64,000 bases of DNA from positions 124,001-188,000 of the forward strand of contig NC_014655.1 in assembly GCF_000166395.1 (NCBI RefSeq). Direction: 5' to 3'. The position numbers and the translations under genes were made by a program. The stretch is from Leadbetterella byssophila DSM 17132 (GTDB lineage Bacteria; Bacteroidota; Bacteroidia; Cytophagales; Spirosomataceae). The notes below the pieces were generated by a model. It searched no databases. It saw nothing but the letters and a program-made list of their open reading frames with translations, and was not told where the DNA came from. Each line of letters opens with the position of its first letter. Position 1 is the stretch's first letter. Shown here piece by piece: positions 27,046 through 35,662 of this stretch.

Positions 27046-28257
27046 TCAGATTTTAGTTTTGGTTCCTTTTCCATTAATTTTATATTCAATTCCATTTTGG
27101 ATTAGTAATCCTTTGGTCTTAGCAGAATTCTTTTCTTGTCCGTGTTTTACATCTGTATTTATTGTCTTGCCGTTAAATTCTTTTGTAATATTCTCTACAA
27201 CTGTATGCCCGAAGATAATCTTGTCAGCTTGATAAAATTTTAGTACTTCGTTGAGTTCATTCTCTTTGATTTTGTCGTAGTATTTGTAGTCTTGTGCAAG
27301 ACCGCGATACCAATAAACACCTTTTTTGCCTGTAATAAAGTTCTCTACTTTGTTATTTTCTTCTTCATCATAAAGATTTTTGTCCCAATTATTTCTTGCG
27401 ATTTGGTTAATGTCAGAAAGTGAAACGTTGTATTTTAAAATCTCTGGACTTATACCTGCGTGAACAAATATATAGTTGCCAATCTTTTCAATAACATTTT
27501 TAGAACGCAACCACTTTCCTAGTTCTGTTTTGTTGGAATACATAAATTTTGTAGCTACTCTCAGGCTATCATTATTACTTATAAGTTGTGCAACACGTTT
27601 ATACTTTTTCTTATTATAATTCGCATTACCTTGGAAATTCATTATTTCGTGGTTGCCTAAAATATAATGTAATTTTCCGCCTTGCTTTTGGGCTTGATTT
27701 TCAATTTTATAGATTAACCACAAAACTTGTGTTACATTTTCGCCTCTGTCCACGAAATCTCCGTTTAAAAGCAAATGTCCATTGCCAAAAGTCCAATTGA
27801 AGTTTTTATCAATTACTCCATTGTTGATAAGGAAACTTGAAAAGCCGTCAAAATTTCCTTCAATGTCAGAAATGACAATCAATTTTTCAGGCAATTCATA
27901 AAAATCAGGTTCGGAAGTTATGCTATCTTTAAGCTGAAATGTAAATAGGTCATTATCTGAATTATTTACTCTTACTACAAGTTTTTCCTTTCTGTTGATA
28001 TTTTTGTTTAGTAATTTATTTTCTTTTGTTACTTCGTAAAGTTGATTATCAATTATATAAGGTCCGTCTATACCATTAAGGTTAAAAGTTTTCTTTTCCC
28101 AAATTAGAAAACGTCCTTTTTCTTCGTCAAATCCAAGAATAGTTTTGTCAGGTGTGTTGATGCTACCGTCAGTAAATCTTACAAGAATTACAGCGGTCAG
28201 AATTGAAAGGATTATAATCCCAAAAAGCCATTTTAATATTTTACGTACGGTCTTCAT
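27046..28257 (-). CDS. Membrane-anchored metallophosphoesterase (cassette gene)
   Basis: This 403-residue protein has an N-terminal membrane helix (about 10-30) and a calcineurin-like phosphoesterase domain with the metal motifs SDIEGN, GDFVDRG, GNHE, VHAGI and FGHT in order. It resembles bacterial serine/threonine phosphatases or Ap4A-hydrolase-like enzymes, with the catalytic domain probably outside the membrane. Its start lies 9 nt from the GTTAGC box of repeat 5 and its stop 14 nt from the first box of repeat 4, a very tight cassette. The substrate is unknown. Confidence 0.88.
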   Translation of the reverse strand: MKTVRKILKWLFGIIILSILTAVILVRFTDGSINTPDKTILGFDEEKGRFLIWEKKTFNLNGIDGPYIIDNQLYEVTKENKLLNKNINRKEKLVVRVNNSDNDLFTFQLKDSITSEPDFYELPEKLIVISDIEGNFDGFSSFLINNGVIDKNFNWTFGNGHLLLNGDFVDRGENVTQVLWLIYKIENQAQKQGGKLHYILGNHEIMNFQGNANYNKKKYKRVAQLISNNDSLRVATKFMYSNKTELGKWLRSKNVIEKIGNYIFVHAGISPEILKYNVSLSDINQIARNNWDKNLYDEEENNKVENFITGKKGVYWYRGLAQDYKYYDKIKENELNEVLKFYQADKIIFGHTVVENITKEFNGKTINTDVKHGQEKNSAKTKGLLIQNGIEYKINGKGTKTKI

Positions 28258-28266
28258 AATATGTCA

Positions 28267-28396
28267 GCTAACGGTTTGCGGCTTGGCGTAGTGGGGGCTT
28301 TTACCACAAAACTTTCCTACGAAGCCGAAAGCTCAAATTTAGTACAAATGTTCATACGAAGCACGTCCCCCACCATTACGCCAAACCGATGTTAGC
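28267..28396 (-). repeat. attC-like repeat 5 (near-consensus)
   Basis: This copy shows the architecture best. In gene direction it begins GCTAACATCGGTTTGGCG and ends with CGCCAAGCC, CGCAAACC and GTTAGC. The inner arms GGCGTAATGGTGGGGG and CCCCCACTACGCC pair. It starts 12 nt after the NmrA-like stop codon and ends 9 nt before the phosphoesterase start. Confidence 0.92.
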
Positions 28397-28408
28397 AGCC
28401 GTCTTTTT

Positions 28409-29275
28409 TCAATTTTTTTTAATATAGTCAATAAATTTTACCTGCGGTTTTCCTAAGTCCTGCCACGTTTTTTCGGCTTCAAATTTTTCGGGATAGTTGT
28501 TCAATGCTTCAATAATGTTTGCACCATAGTTGAACTTGTTCGTAAACTTCCCAAAGAATTTTAGCAGTCCAACCGGTGCTTTCATAATCTTAACTTTTTT
28601 CTTTGTGTAATTGTCAACGTAAAACTTAGCGGCTTCGTCTGCGGTGTAACCGTCTTGTCCTTGCACAACATAGTCGTGGTTTCCGTTGTCAAGTTGAAAC
28701 GCTTTTACAACTTGTTTGCCGTAGTCGCTACCCGAAATCAGAAACATTTTATGTTTGGAAGTTCCTGCAAGTACAATGTTGTTACCTTGTCGGTATGCAC
28801 CTTTGTCAAAACTTTCCATAAAAGTTGATGGATAGAAAATAGAGTAAGTAAGTCCGCTGTTTTTGATTTTTGTAACTGCTTTTTGTTTGATGTCAAACGC
28901 CCACCAATCAAAACCGTTTTGTCCCTGATACAAGTGAACCAAAGAAGATAAATAACCTATTCTTTTTACAGTTGAATTTTTGGCGGCTTCAAGAATGTTG
29001 TCAAGTCCGTCCCTTTCTGGTTGAAAGTCTGTTTTGCCACTTTTTTGTTCAACAGATAAGTTTAGGTAAAGTCCGTCTTGTCCGTCCAAAGATTGTCTTA
29101 GTTTGTTCGAGTCTTTCAGGTCGCCTTCCACAAGTCGGACGGTTGAGCCGAATATTTGTTTTGCTTTGTTAATGTCCCGCACCAACAAAGTAACGTCAAA
29201 ACCTGCGTTGATAAATTCTTTTGTAACAGGTTGTCCCAACATTCCTGTCGCACCGATTATTGCTATTTTCTTCAT
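28409..29275 (-). CDS. NmrA-like NAD(P)-binding protein (cassette gene)
   Basis: This 288-residue protein has a Rossmann fold of the atypical SDR (NmrA/HSCARG, QOR2-like) type, with the cofactor motif GATGMLGQP (8-16) and the following DVTLLVRD. It lacks the classical YxxxK of dehydrogenases as far as I can see, so it may be a redox sensor or a quinone-reductase-like enzyme. It is the only gene in its cassette. Confidence 0.85.
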   Translation of the reverse strand: MKKIAIIGATGMLGQPVTKEFINAGFDVTLLVRDINKAKQIFGSTVRLVEGDLKDSNKLRQSLDGQDGLYLNLSVEQKSGKTDFQPERDGLDNILEAAKNSTVKRIGYLSSLVHLYQGQNGFDWWAFDIKQKAVTKIKNSGLTYSIFYPSTFMESFDKGAYRQGNNIVLAGTSKHKMFLISGSDYGKQVVKAFQLDNGNHDYVVQGQDGYTADEAAKFYVDNYTKKKVKIMKAPVGLLKFFGKFTNKFNYGANIIEALNNYPEKFEAEKTWQDLGKPQVKFIDYIKKN

Positions 29276-29312
29276 GTTGTCCTATCGTTTTGAAGTGTCG
29301 CTTAAAATGGCT

Positions 29313-29445
29313 GCTAACGTTTTTGCGCTTGGCGTTCGTGCGGGATTCCGGAGTACAAAACTGTCAACCCAGCACTAAAGTTGATTTGAAAAACTGCACT
29401 TGAGTTTAAGAACGTCACCCCGCATGACGCCAAACGCATGTTATT
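29313..29445 (-). repeat. attC-like repeat 6
   Basis: The first box in gene direction is AATAAC and the last is GTTAGC. The inner arms CGTTTGGCGTCATG and CACGAACGCCAAGCG pair. The central sequence is shared closely with repeats 7 and 9 (AAAACTGTCAAC). Confidence 0.88.
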
Positions 29446-29480
29446 CGGTCGGCTTTCTTTTCTGTCGTGTGTTATTGTCA

Positions 29481-30392
29481 TTATAAACACTTTAAAAAGT
29501 CGTCTTCGGATAAAATTTCAAGTGAAGAACCTTTTTCTATTAGGCTAATTGCTTTTTTCTGTTTGCTACTCATTCCGTCTTCTCCAACAACTCTATAATC
29601 TTGTTGTCCAACGACTAAAAAATCTGTTTCTTTTGTTACACCATTCCCCAAAATTCCGCCTATGTCTGCAATTGTTTGTTGTGCTTCTGCTCTTACCATT
29701 GATGACAATGCTCCCGTAAACACAACTGTTCTTCCATAGAAAATACTTTCGGTGTTGTGTTTTGTGGGGTCTCCTTCAATTTTTGTTAAGTCTTTAGCTT
29801 TATAAATTCTCTTTGTCTCAGCAGGTTTGTAACCACCGTTATACAATTGGCCAACTGTTGTTTTTAGTTTTTCAGGGAAATCGTCAATAGAAGATACTCC
29901 TGCAATCTCAAAAGCCTTTAAAGTCAGTTCCGCTGTTGCTTTACTGTCGGCTCCTGCTCTGTGATGCTTGAGGTTGATGTTATTTACTTTGCAAAGTGTT
30001 TTTAAGTCGTAAGCAGGAAGTCCTTGCCATACTTTCTTAGAAAAAATATAACTGCAAGAGTAATTCAATGTTGGAAATGGAAGTTGATATGCTTCAAGTG
30101 TCCTTCTTAAAACACTGATGTCAAAACCTGCATTGTGAGCAATTAAAAATTTGTTCTCAACGAGAGGTTTTATTTCTGACCACAGTTCGTTAAACTCTGG
30201 TTTGTCCGCAACGTGTTCAGGTCTTATTCCGTGAATTAAAATATTGAAATAGTCAAACTCGTCATACATCGGCTTAATTAACCAAGATTTTGTGTCAATT
30301 ATTTGACCGTCTTGAACAAATGTCAAACCTATTTCGCACGGACTGTCACGTTGTGCTGTTGCTGTTTCAAAGTCAATAGTTACAAATTCCAT
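29481..30392 (-). CDS. DEDDh 3'-5' exonuclease with C-terminal BRCT domain (cassette gene)
   Basis: This 303-residue protein joins a DnaQ-like exonuclease to a BRCT domain. The exonuclease has DFE at 7-9, a central HNAGFD and the late HRAGADSKAT motif of the DEDDh group. The BRCT domain (about 220-303) shows GRTVVFTGAL and GVTKETDFLVVG. It resembles stand-alone DNA polymerase III epsilon-like proteins. It could repair DNA or attack foreign nucleic acid; the defence reading rests on the company it keeps. Confidence 0.9.
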   Translation of the reverse strand: MEFVTIDFETATAQRDSPCEIGLTFVQDGQIIDTKSWLIKPMYDEFDYFNILIHGIRPEHVADKPEFNELWSEIKPLVENKFLIAHNAGFDISVLRRTLEAYQLPFPTLNYSCSYIFSKKVWQGLPAYDLKTLCKVNNINLKHHRAGADSKATAELTLKAFEIAGVSSIDDFPEKLKTTVGQLYNGGYKPAETKRIYKAKDLTKIEGDPTKHNTESIFYGRTVVFTGALSSMVRAEAQQTIADIGGILGNGVTKETDFLVVGQQDYRVVGEDGMSSKQKKAISLIEKGSSLEILSEDDFLKCL

Positions 30393-30434
30393 TCTGTCTC
30401 GTTTTATGTTTTGCTGTCGTCTTTTAAGCTGACC

Positions 30435-30567
30435 GCTAACGGTTTTCGGGCTTTGCGTTTGGGCGGGTTTCGGAGCACAAAACTGTCAACCCAGCACTAA
30501 AGCCCAATTGGAAAACTTCACTTGAATTTAAGCACGTCACCCCGAATGACGCCAAACGCATGTTAGC
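30435..30567 (-). repeat. attC-like repeat 7
   Basis: Both outer boxes match the consensus. The inner arms GCGTTTGGCGTCATTCGGGG and CCCGCCCAAACGCAAAGCCC pair over most of their length. It lies between the HNH gene stop (35 nt away) and the exonuclease start (43 nt away). Confidence 0.9.
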
Positions 30568-30601
30568 GGTTCGGGCTTCTTTTTCTCTGTGTCTAATCAC
30601 C

Positions 30602-31471
30602 CTAATTTGAAGCGTTATTAATTGCTTGTTTAAGCGTGTCAACTGTGTGATAATCTCCATTTTCAAGTTTTCTATGAAGCATCCTATGGCAATTTGAGCA
30701 TACCAATGCTAAATCCTCAATTCGTGTTATTCGTTCTCCTGTCGAAATATGTATTTTATGGTGGCACTCTATGAAGTTAAATCCAATTTGTCCATAAGTT
30801 TTAAGGAAGTCAAATTTGCAACACTCACATTTAATTCGTCCATTATTTGCGTTTAATGCTTGTGTTTTGGCAAGTTGAACAATTTTTGAATTTCGTCTTG
30901 TCAATTCTTGCTTTATATGCTCTCTTATAATCTTATCCCCTTCAACTTCTCCAAATATACCATTAGGTTCTTGTGGTCGAAATATTTCATTTTGAACGTC
31001 TGGACAAAAATGGTTGTCAAACATTCTCCAAATGTCTTCTTGAGTTTCTGCTTCTGATAACCCAATATTGTTAGTTAGATTTATAATTGGATTTGTCAAG
31101 CCGCGATTAGGTTTGAAAAAGTTGTAATAGCCCGGGTTGGGGATAGCTGATATTGGGTTTGCTTTAGCAATAAGTTTTACTTCTCTACACCACTTATGGT
31201 CTGGATGTTCATTGTCTTCATGAATTGTGTCTGTAACTGGTGATACTAAGTGGGTAATGTGTACCTTGTAATTTCGTTGTCCATTTATTGAATTTGGTTT
31301 TTGGAATAAAACAATTATGTCGCCAATATTTGGTGTCGAAGCACTCCCACGTTTTGATTTTGGCCAGTTTAACCAAAATGTAGAACCACAACTCACGTCA
31401 TCATATGCCCAACCGTCACCTTGATTTCTCTTTACATTTTTTATCCAAATTATATTTTCCGAACTATACAT
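30602..31471 (-). CDS. HNH endonuclease with a possible EVE/PUA-like N-terminal domain (cassette gene)
   Basis: This 289-residue protein has a C-terminal HNH nuclease of the McrA type (about 220-280) with CECC, ECHHKIH and CSNCHRMLH, providing the zinc cysteines and catalytic histidines. The N-terminal half (about 1-115), including IGDIIVLFQ and a WAYDD motif, looks like an EVE/PUA-type modified-base reader, though I am less sure of this. Such fusions often restrict modified phage DNA. It is alone in its cassette. Confidence 0.82.
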   Translation of the reverse strand: MYSSENIIWIKNVKRNQGDGWAYDDVSCGSTFWLNWPKSKRGSASTPNIGDIIVLFQKPNSINGQRNYKVHITHLVSPVTDTIHEDNEHPDHKWCREVKLIAKANPISAIPNPGYYNFFKPNRGLTNPIINLTNNIGLSEAETQEDIWRMFDNHFCPDVQNEIFRPQEPNGIFGEVEGDKIIREHIKQELTRRNSKIVQLAKTQALNANNGRIKCECCKFDFLKTYGQIGFNFIECHHKIHISTGERITRIEDLALVCSNCHRMLHRKLENGDYHTVDTLKQAINNASN

Positions 31472-31514
31472 TAGTCTTGTTTTTATTTATTGGTTGTCGT
31501 TTTATAGCTTGACC

Positions 31515-31643
31515 GCTAACGGTTTCGGGCTTTGCGTTGGTGGGCTTTTGAAACCGAAAACTGTCTGCCAGCACCAACGTTTATTAATTGCTCAAATATT
31601 TCTATTCGTACTGTCCGCCCACTAATGCAAAACCCGTGTTAGC
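31515..31643 (-). repeat. attC-like repeat 8
   Basis: Both outer boxes are perfect. The stop codon of the preceding gene is the TAA inside GCTAAC, so gene and repeat overlap. The inner arms GTTTTGCATTAGTGGGCGG and CCCACCAACGCAAAGCC pair imperfectly. The centre differs from that of other copies. Confidence 0.87.
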
Positions 31644-32433
31644 AGTAGGCTTTTACTTCAATTATCTTCTCACTAAAGTCAGACATTAAATATACTTTGT
31701 CGAACTTAGATTCCGTTCTGTAGTCCAAACTCTCGTCAAGCTCAAAAGACGCTGAATTTAAGGAGCCAACCATTAATACCAACCAAAATTCATTTATTGA
31801 ATTAGATTGACCATAGTATTTTTCCAATTTATTTTCTTTAATCGAAATCGCATTTTGAAGTTCTTGGAGGGGCAATTTTTTCCCTCTGAAATTAGTTTCT
31901 AAGTACGAAAATGAAACAACGCTGTTCGGCATTATTACTATTTCTTCGATAAAGTCTGGCTGATTTTGATAATTCCCATTTTTTGCCTCGTTGACAAATA
32001 CGTTAATTGCTTGAATTATATTCTTCTTGTCACTTTGTTCAAAATTTAAGGTGTCATTTTTTAATCGAAATGTCGCACAAATTTCACTTTCAGGGTTGTT
32101 TTTTTGATACTCTTTAGCAGCTGCATTAAATAAATTTGATATTGAATATACGCGTTGCGATTTTTCTGTGTCAACAATTCGAGTATGCTCCAAGCCAATT
32201 GTTTTATTATCAAATTTAATAATGAAATCAGGGTTGGGCGGTTGGGGTTTGTCAGCAATTCTTAATTCTGGGTTTATTCGATATAGGAATTTACCAATCT
32301 GACATACTTCCAATATCTCTTTGTCTTGGAGATTATATTTATTGATAACGGGATTAATAATCAATCCCATGTCGTGACTTTGGTTTTTCAGAGCTTCAAT
32401 TCCATTTCCTATGTCGTTAAGGTCTATTCTCAT
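31639..32433 (-). CDS. Uncharacterised cassette protein, possible PD-(D/E)XK-like fold
   Basis: I do not recognise this 264-residue protein. I chose the ATG at 32433 because upstream codons fall in repeat 9. The segment NPDFIIKFDNKTIGLEHTR (67-85) resembles a nuclease core with D69 and E82, but the lysine expected after the glutamate is missing (EHT), so activity is uncertain. It has no signal peptide or membrane helix. Its final residues KAYC and the TAA stop run into the R box of repeat 8. It stands among defence-type genes, which hints at but does not prove a defence role. Confidence 0.7.
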   Translation of the reverse strand: MRIDLNDIGNGIEALKNQSHDMGLIINPVINKYNLQDKEILEVCQIGKFLYRINPELRIADKPQPPNPDFIIKFDNKTIGLEHTRIVDTEKSQRVYSISNLFNAAAKEYQKNNPESEICATFRLKNDTLNFEQSDKKNIIQAINVFVNEAKNGNYQNQPDFIEEIVIMPNSVVSFSYLETNFRGKKLPLQELQNAISIKENKLEKYYGQSNSINEFWLVLMVGSLNSASFELDESLDYRTESKFDKVYLMSDFSEKIIEVKAYC

Positions 32434-32442
32434 AAGCTTTCT

Positions 32443-32572
32443 GCTAACGTTTTCGGGCTTTGCGTTCGGGCGGGTTTCGGAGCACAAAACTGTCAATACA
32501 CCACAAATGTTGATGCGAGGTAGAATGTTCAATTAACCACGTCACCCGCCATTGAGCCAAACGCCTGTTATA
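32443..32572 (-). repeat. attC-like repeat 9
   Basis: The first box in gene direction is TATAAC and the last is GTTAGC. The inner arms GGCGTTTGGCTCAATGGCGG and CCGAACGCAAAGCCCG pair in part. The first box lies 11 nt after the fic stop codon. Confidence 0.88.
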
Positions 32573-32582
32573 AGCCGTTTTT

Positions 32583-33191
32583 TTATTTGTCATTCGTGTC
32601 AATTAGTTCAAAAATTAGTTCTGTTAAAGTCTGCAAGTCACTTTCAATAGTGCCTTTCATATATCGTTCATAAACACTTTTGTTGTCTGGCGGGTTGAGA
32701 TTAAGTGTCAAGCCTTTTTCTACTGCCAACAATCTTAAAAACTCTCTTTGTGTTCGTCCGTTTCCTTCTCTGAATGGGTGTAAATAGTTGACGTTATCTA
32801 GAATTTCAGCTAATTTCTCAGCTAGCAGTTGTTTGTTGTCTTTCGGAATTTTCTTGAAGTCGGCAATTAATTGGTTAATGTATCTAAAAGCGTTGTCAAA
32901 GTGCGAAGTAGGGAAGAACTGCTTACCGTCTTTGCTAATTTCAACTGTCCGCTTTTTGCCTGCCCAAACGTATATGTCTTGAAATAAATGTCTGTGAATT
33001 TCAAAAAGGCTGTCAATACTCTTGATTTTTATGGGGTTTTCGTAAAGTTCTTGAAGTCGTTTTGTTACTGCACCACTCTCAACGAAGAGCAATACATCGG
33101 GGTCCGTTATGTCCTGTAAATTTCTTAAAAGTCCTGTCTTCGGGTCCGTGTATGTGAAGTCAGGGTCTATGTATTTGTAGGAATTAGACAT
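32583..33191 (-). CDS. fic: Fic family AMP-transferase toxin (cassette gene)
   Basis: This 202-residue protein carries the complete Fic motif HPFREGNGRTQR (about 138-149), so it should transfer AMP to a target protein. I chose the ATG at 33191 because the longer frame needs TTG. The start overlaps the stop of the small upstream gene by 8 nt, which is typical of an antitoxin-toxin pair. No inhibitory helix is seen within the Fic protein itself; it lies in the partner, so this is a class I (VbhT-like) arrangement. Confidence 0.92.
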   Translation of the reverse strand: MSNSYKYIDPDFTYTDPKTGLLRNLQDITDPDVLLFVESGAVTKRLQELYENPIKIKSIDSLFEIHRHLFQDIYVWAGKKRTVEISKDGKQFFPTSHFDNAFRYINQLIADFKKIPKDNKQLLAEKLAEILDNVNYLHPFREGNGRTQREFLRLLAVEKGLTLNLNPPDNKSVYERYMKGTIESDLQTLTELIFELIDTNDK

Positions 33192-33405
33192 AGGCTTTTT
33201 GTTTGGCAAACGCAACAAGTTCTGTTAGAGATATTTTTCCTGTCACATAGTCCCTTATGATTTCAATACCTTTTGGTGTCGGTTTAAAACCTTCAAACAT
33301 ATTGCTCCCCAAGGCATTTGCTGTGCTTTCTAAGGTTTTTAAGTCCGAAAACTTAACTCCCATTATTGTTAGATTGCTTCTGTCTATTTCTATCGTATTG
33401 AACAT
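33184..33405 (-). CDS. VbhA-like antitoxin of the Fic pair (cassette gene)
   Basis: This 73-residue protein precedes fic and overlaps it. The segment ANALGSNMFEGFKPTP contains S34-x3-E38-G39, which fits the inhibitory (S/T)xxxE(G/N) motif of Fic antitoxins; the glutamate would block ATP positioning in the Fic active site. The C-terminal GKISLTELVAFAK resembles the VbhA tail. It is the first gene of its cassette. Confidence 0.82.
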   Translation of the reverse strand: MFNTIEIDRSNLTIMGVKFSDLKTLESTANALGSNMFEGFKPTPKGIEIIRDYVTGKISLTELVAFAKQKAYV

Positions 33406-33483
33406 CTTTTTCAGTCTTAAATGTTTTCAAATTTACAAAGAAGTTAGGTCAAATCGCTTGTTTTCTGTCGCTTTAAAATGGCT

Positions 33484-33612
33484 TATAACGTTCCGAAGCT
33501 ACACGCAGGTGGGGATTTTTAGCACTGAACTTTATTAGAAGTACTAAACTTGAACCTTGCAGAAATTTTAATAGAAGCAGTTAATCCCCACTTGCGTGTA
33601 GCTGCTGTTGTG
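33484..33612 (-). repeat. attC-like repeat 10 (covarying arms)
   Basis: The outer boxes are CACAAC and GTTATA in gene direction, both off consensus. The inner arms AGCTACACGC and GCGTGTAGCT differ from the usual TTGGCG arms yet pair with each other, so both sides changed together. The centre is of the TTTAGCAC type. Confidence 0.9.
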
Positions 33613-33628
33613 CGTTCGGCTTTCTGGT

Positions 33629-34360
33629 CTATACATTTTTGTGCAATTCAATTTCAGGCATTTCGTCCCAAGTTTTGCCTTCCAAAAGTCGCCCAGTTTT
33701 CTTTTTGTTTGTCCCGCCCCATTGTTTGAAAAAGAAGGCAACGTCTGCGTCCAAACATTGATTTTTTATATCTGTAACCCATTCTTCTTTCATAGGTCTA
33801 GGCTTTCGTCCGCTTTCACCACCCACAATTACCCAGTCAATTCCTGTCAGGTTCATATTGGGAATTGCTCCAATTAATGGTTCACAAGAAAGGAATTTAA
33901 CTCTTGCTCCTGTCTCACGAAGCAAATCAATTCTTTTGGTCACTTTGTTGTTCTCTACTGAAACTCCCATCCAAATGTTATGTGTCCAATCTAACCATCC
34001 TTCGCTGTCGTAATATCTTAAAATGTCCGCACGCTTTGTCAAAACCTGAAAAACGTGTTGCGGATTTTCCTTCATTACTTTAAACACTTTCCTTATAAAA
34101 TCAATTGGGACGTCTTTGTGAAATAAGTCGCTCATGGAGTTTACAAAAACTACTTTTGGTTTTTTCCAAGTGTAAGGTGTTTGCAATTCGTCTTCGTGAA
34201 TGGTTATCTCGAAATTGTCTTTGTATTTTTCAACACCCATTGCTTGTAAACGCTTTGACATAACCTCTGCATAACAGAATTTACAACCTGCCGAAATTTT
34301 GTCGCAACCTGTTGTAGGGTTCCAAGTCATTTCAGTCCATTCTATGCTTGATTGTGCCAT
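33629..34360 (-). CDS. Phage Gp37/Gp68 (DUF5131) family protein (cassette gene)
   Basis: This 243-residue protein has three conserved cysteines C19, C26 and C29 (C-x6-C-x2-C with YAE following), the three-Cys motif that gives TcmP its name, and resembles a small radical-SAM or metal-binding enzyme. Other conserved parts are SMSDLFH and [11 protein letters not shown]. It follows tcmP with 2 nt between the genes. The pair is widespread in phages and mobile islands; its biochemical role is not established. Confidence 0.88.
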   Translation of the reverse strand: MAQSSIEWTEMTWNPTTGCDKISAGCKFCYAEVMSKRLQAMGVEKYKDNFEITIHEDELQTPYTWKKPKVVFVNSMSDLFHKDVPIDFIRKVFKVMKENPQHVFQVLTKRADILRYYDSEGWLDWTHNIWMGVSVENNKVTKRIDLLRETGARVKFLSCEPLIGAIPNMNLTGIDWVIVGGESGRKPRPMKEEWVTDIKNQCLDADVAFFFKQWGGTNKKKTGRLLEGKTWDEMPEIELHKNV

Positions 34361-34362
34361 TT

Positions 34363-35478
34363 TTATTTCTTTATTTGGTAAGTGATAATGTTGTTATTAC
34401 GGAAAACGTTTTCATAAGTCAAATATGGTGTTTTTGTGTCATAATTTAGTTTCCCTAATTTCTTAAGTTTTTTCAAGACTACTTCTGCGTGTTTAGGAAT
34501 ATGTCCGCATTGATATGTATAAATCAGAACAGCTTTATTTGTAGTTGAATCAATCTCTAGTAATTTGTTTTCAAGGTCTGATTGAAACTTCTCAATTTTT
34601 GTCATTCGTTTGCCTTCAAATATAGTCAGCTGATTTTTCTTGTTATCATCATCAATATCAAAGTCAGCTTCTCCATTCAATTCATTTCTTTTCCATGCTA
34701 TTGTTAGGAATTTGTGGACAGCAGCATAGTTCTTTGCACCAAATACAATTCCATAAATGTTTGCATTTTTTTTGATTGAAAAAGGAAATAATTTCAATTC
34801 AGTTTTCGTAGGAAGTCTTGATTTCATTTTGTTCAAAACCAATCTGTGCATATTTCTATATTCTTCTACTTCTAATTCAGAAACATCAATCTCAAGTGCT
34901 TTTCTAAATTCTTCCGTTTTTCCATAGCGTTTAAAAAATGAAGAAGAAACAAAGAAAAGAAAGTCTGTAGTTTTAAGTTTTTCTAACTCGTTTATATACT
35001 CTTGTGAGATGAATTTTACTCCATTTTGATCTAAATAAACAAGTGAAGGGTACTTACTAATAGTTGGTGTCAATTTAAAGAATAACTCTTCTGCATTCTC
35101 GTTGTAAAAGTTTATGGTCAGAAAGTATTTGAACTTTGGATTTCTGCTTATATACTCATTACAATTCTCTCTTAAAAGTTCAAATTTCTTTTGTTTCTTT
35201 TTTTTAGGTTCAAATTCATTCAAGTGTAAAACAATCTTTGTCTTTTTAGACATTATGATCCCCAAATGTTCATTAATCTTTTCCAGAAGACGAATTGGAC
35301 TTCCTGGAATATTTTTTGAGTCGTATCCTGGACCTGAGAAAAGGTCAAAAATGTGAATTTCTTTGGCAGATTGCATTACAAAGGTCGGAATCCAAGCTTG
35401 AGCATAATCTTCAAAGATTTCAAGTTTGGTTATTGTTCCTTTGTCGAACGGTTCTAAGTGAATGTTTTTTGAACCCAT
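34363..35478 (-). CDS. tcmP: Three-Cys-motif partner protein TcmP (cassette gene)
   Basis: This 371-residue protein matches the TcmP family, recognisable from its opening HLEPFDKGT, the IFDLFSGPG motif of a methyltransferase-like fold (about 45-53) and the VYLDQNG segment. TcmP proteins are always found beside a three-Cys-motif protein, as here. The family is often found in defence islands, but no mechanism is known. It is the first gene of a two-gene cassette and starts 44 nt after the box of repeat 11. Confidence 0.85.
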   Translation of the reverse strand: MGSKNIHLEPFDKGTITKLEIFEDYAQAWIPTFVMQSAKEIHIFDLFSGPGYDSKNIPGSPIRLLEKINEHLGIIMSKKTKIVLHLNEFEPKKKKQKKFELLRENCNEYISRNPKFKYFLTINFYNENAEELFFKLTPTISKYPSLVYLDQNGVKFISQEYINELEKLKTTDFLFFVSSSFFKRYGKTEEFRKALEIDVSELEVEEYRNMHRLVLNKMKSRLPTKTELKLFPFSIKKNANIYGIVFGAKNYAAVHKFLTIAWKRNELNGEADFDIDDDNKKNQLTIFEGKRMTKIEKFQSDLENKLLEIDSTTNKAVLIYTYQCGHIPKHAEVVLKKLKKLGKLNYDTKTPYLTYENVFRNNNIITYQIKK

Positions 35479-35522
35479 TTAATATTGATTTTCTTTCTCG
35501 GTTTCGGTTTTCTAAGCTGACG

Positions 35523-35652
35523 CACAACGGTTTGCCGCTTTGCGAAGGCGGGGATTTTTAGCACTAAACTTCATTAGATGCACAAAGCTTGAATTTAGCA
35601 CTTCACTTTCATAGAAGCACGAAACCCCCGCTTTTGCAAAACGGCTGTTAGC
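35523..35652 (-). repeat. attC-like repeat 11
   Basis: In gene direction the boxes are GCTAAC and GTTGTG. The inner arms CCGTTTTGCAAAAGCGGGGG and CCCCGCCTTCGCAAAGCGG pair. The first box begins 11 nt after the HEPN gene stop. The centre has two tandem TTTAGCAC units. Confidence 0.9.
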
Positions 35653-35662
35653 AGTAGCCTTT

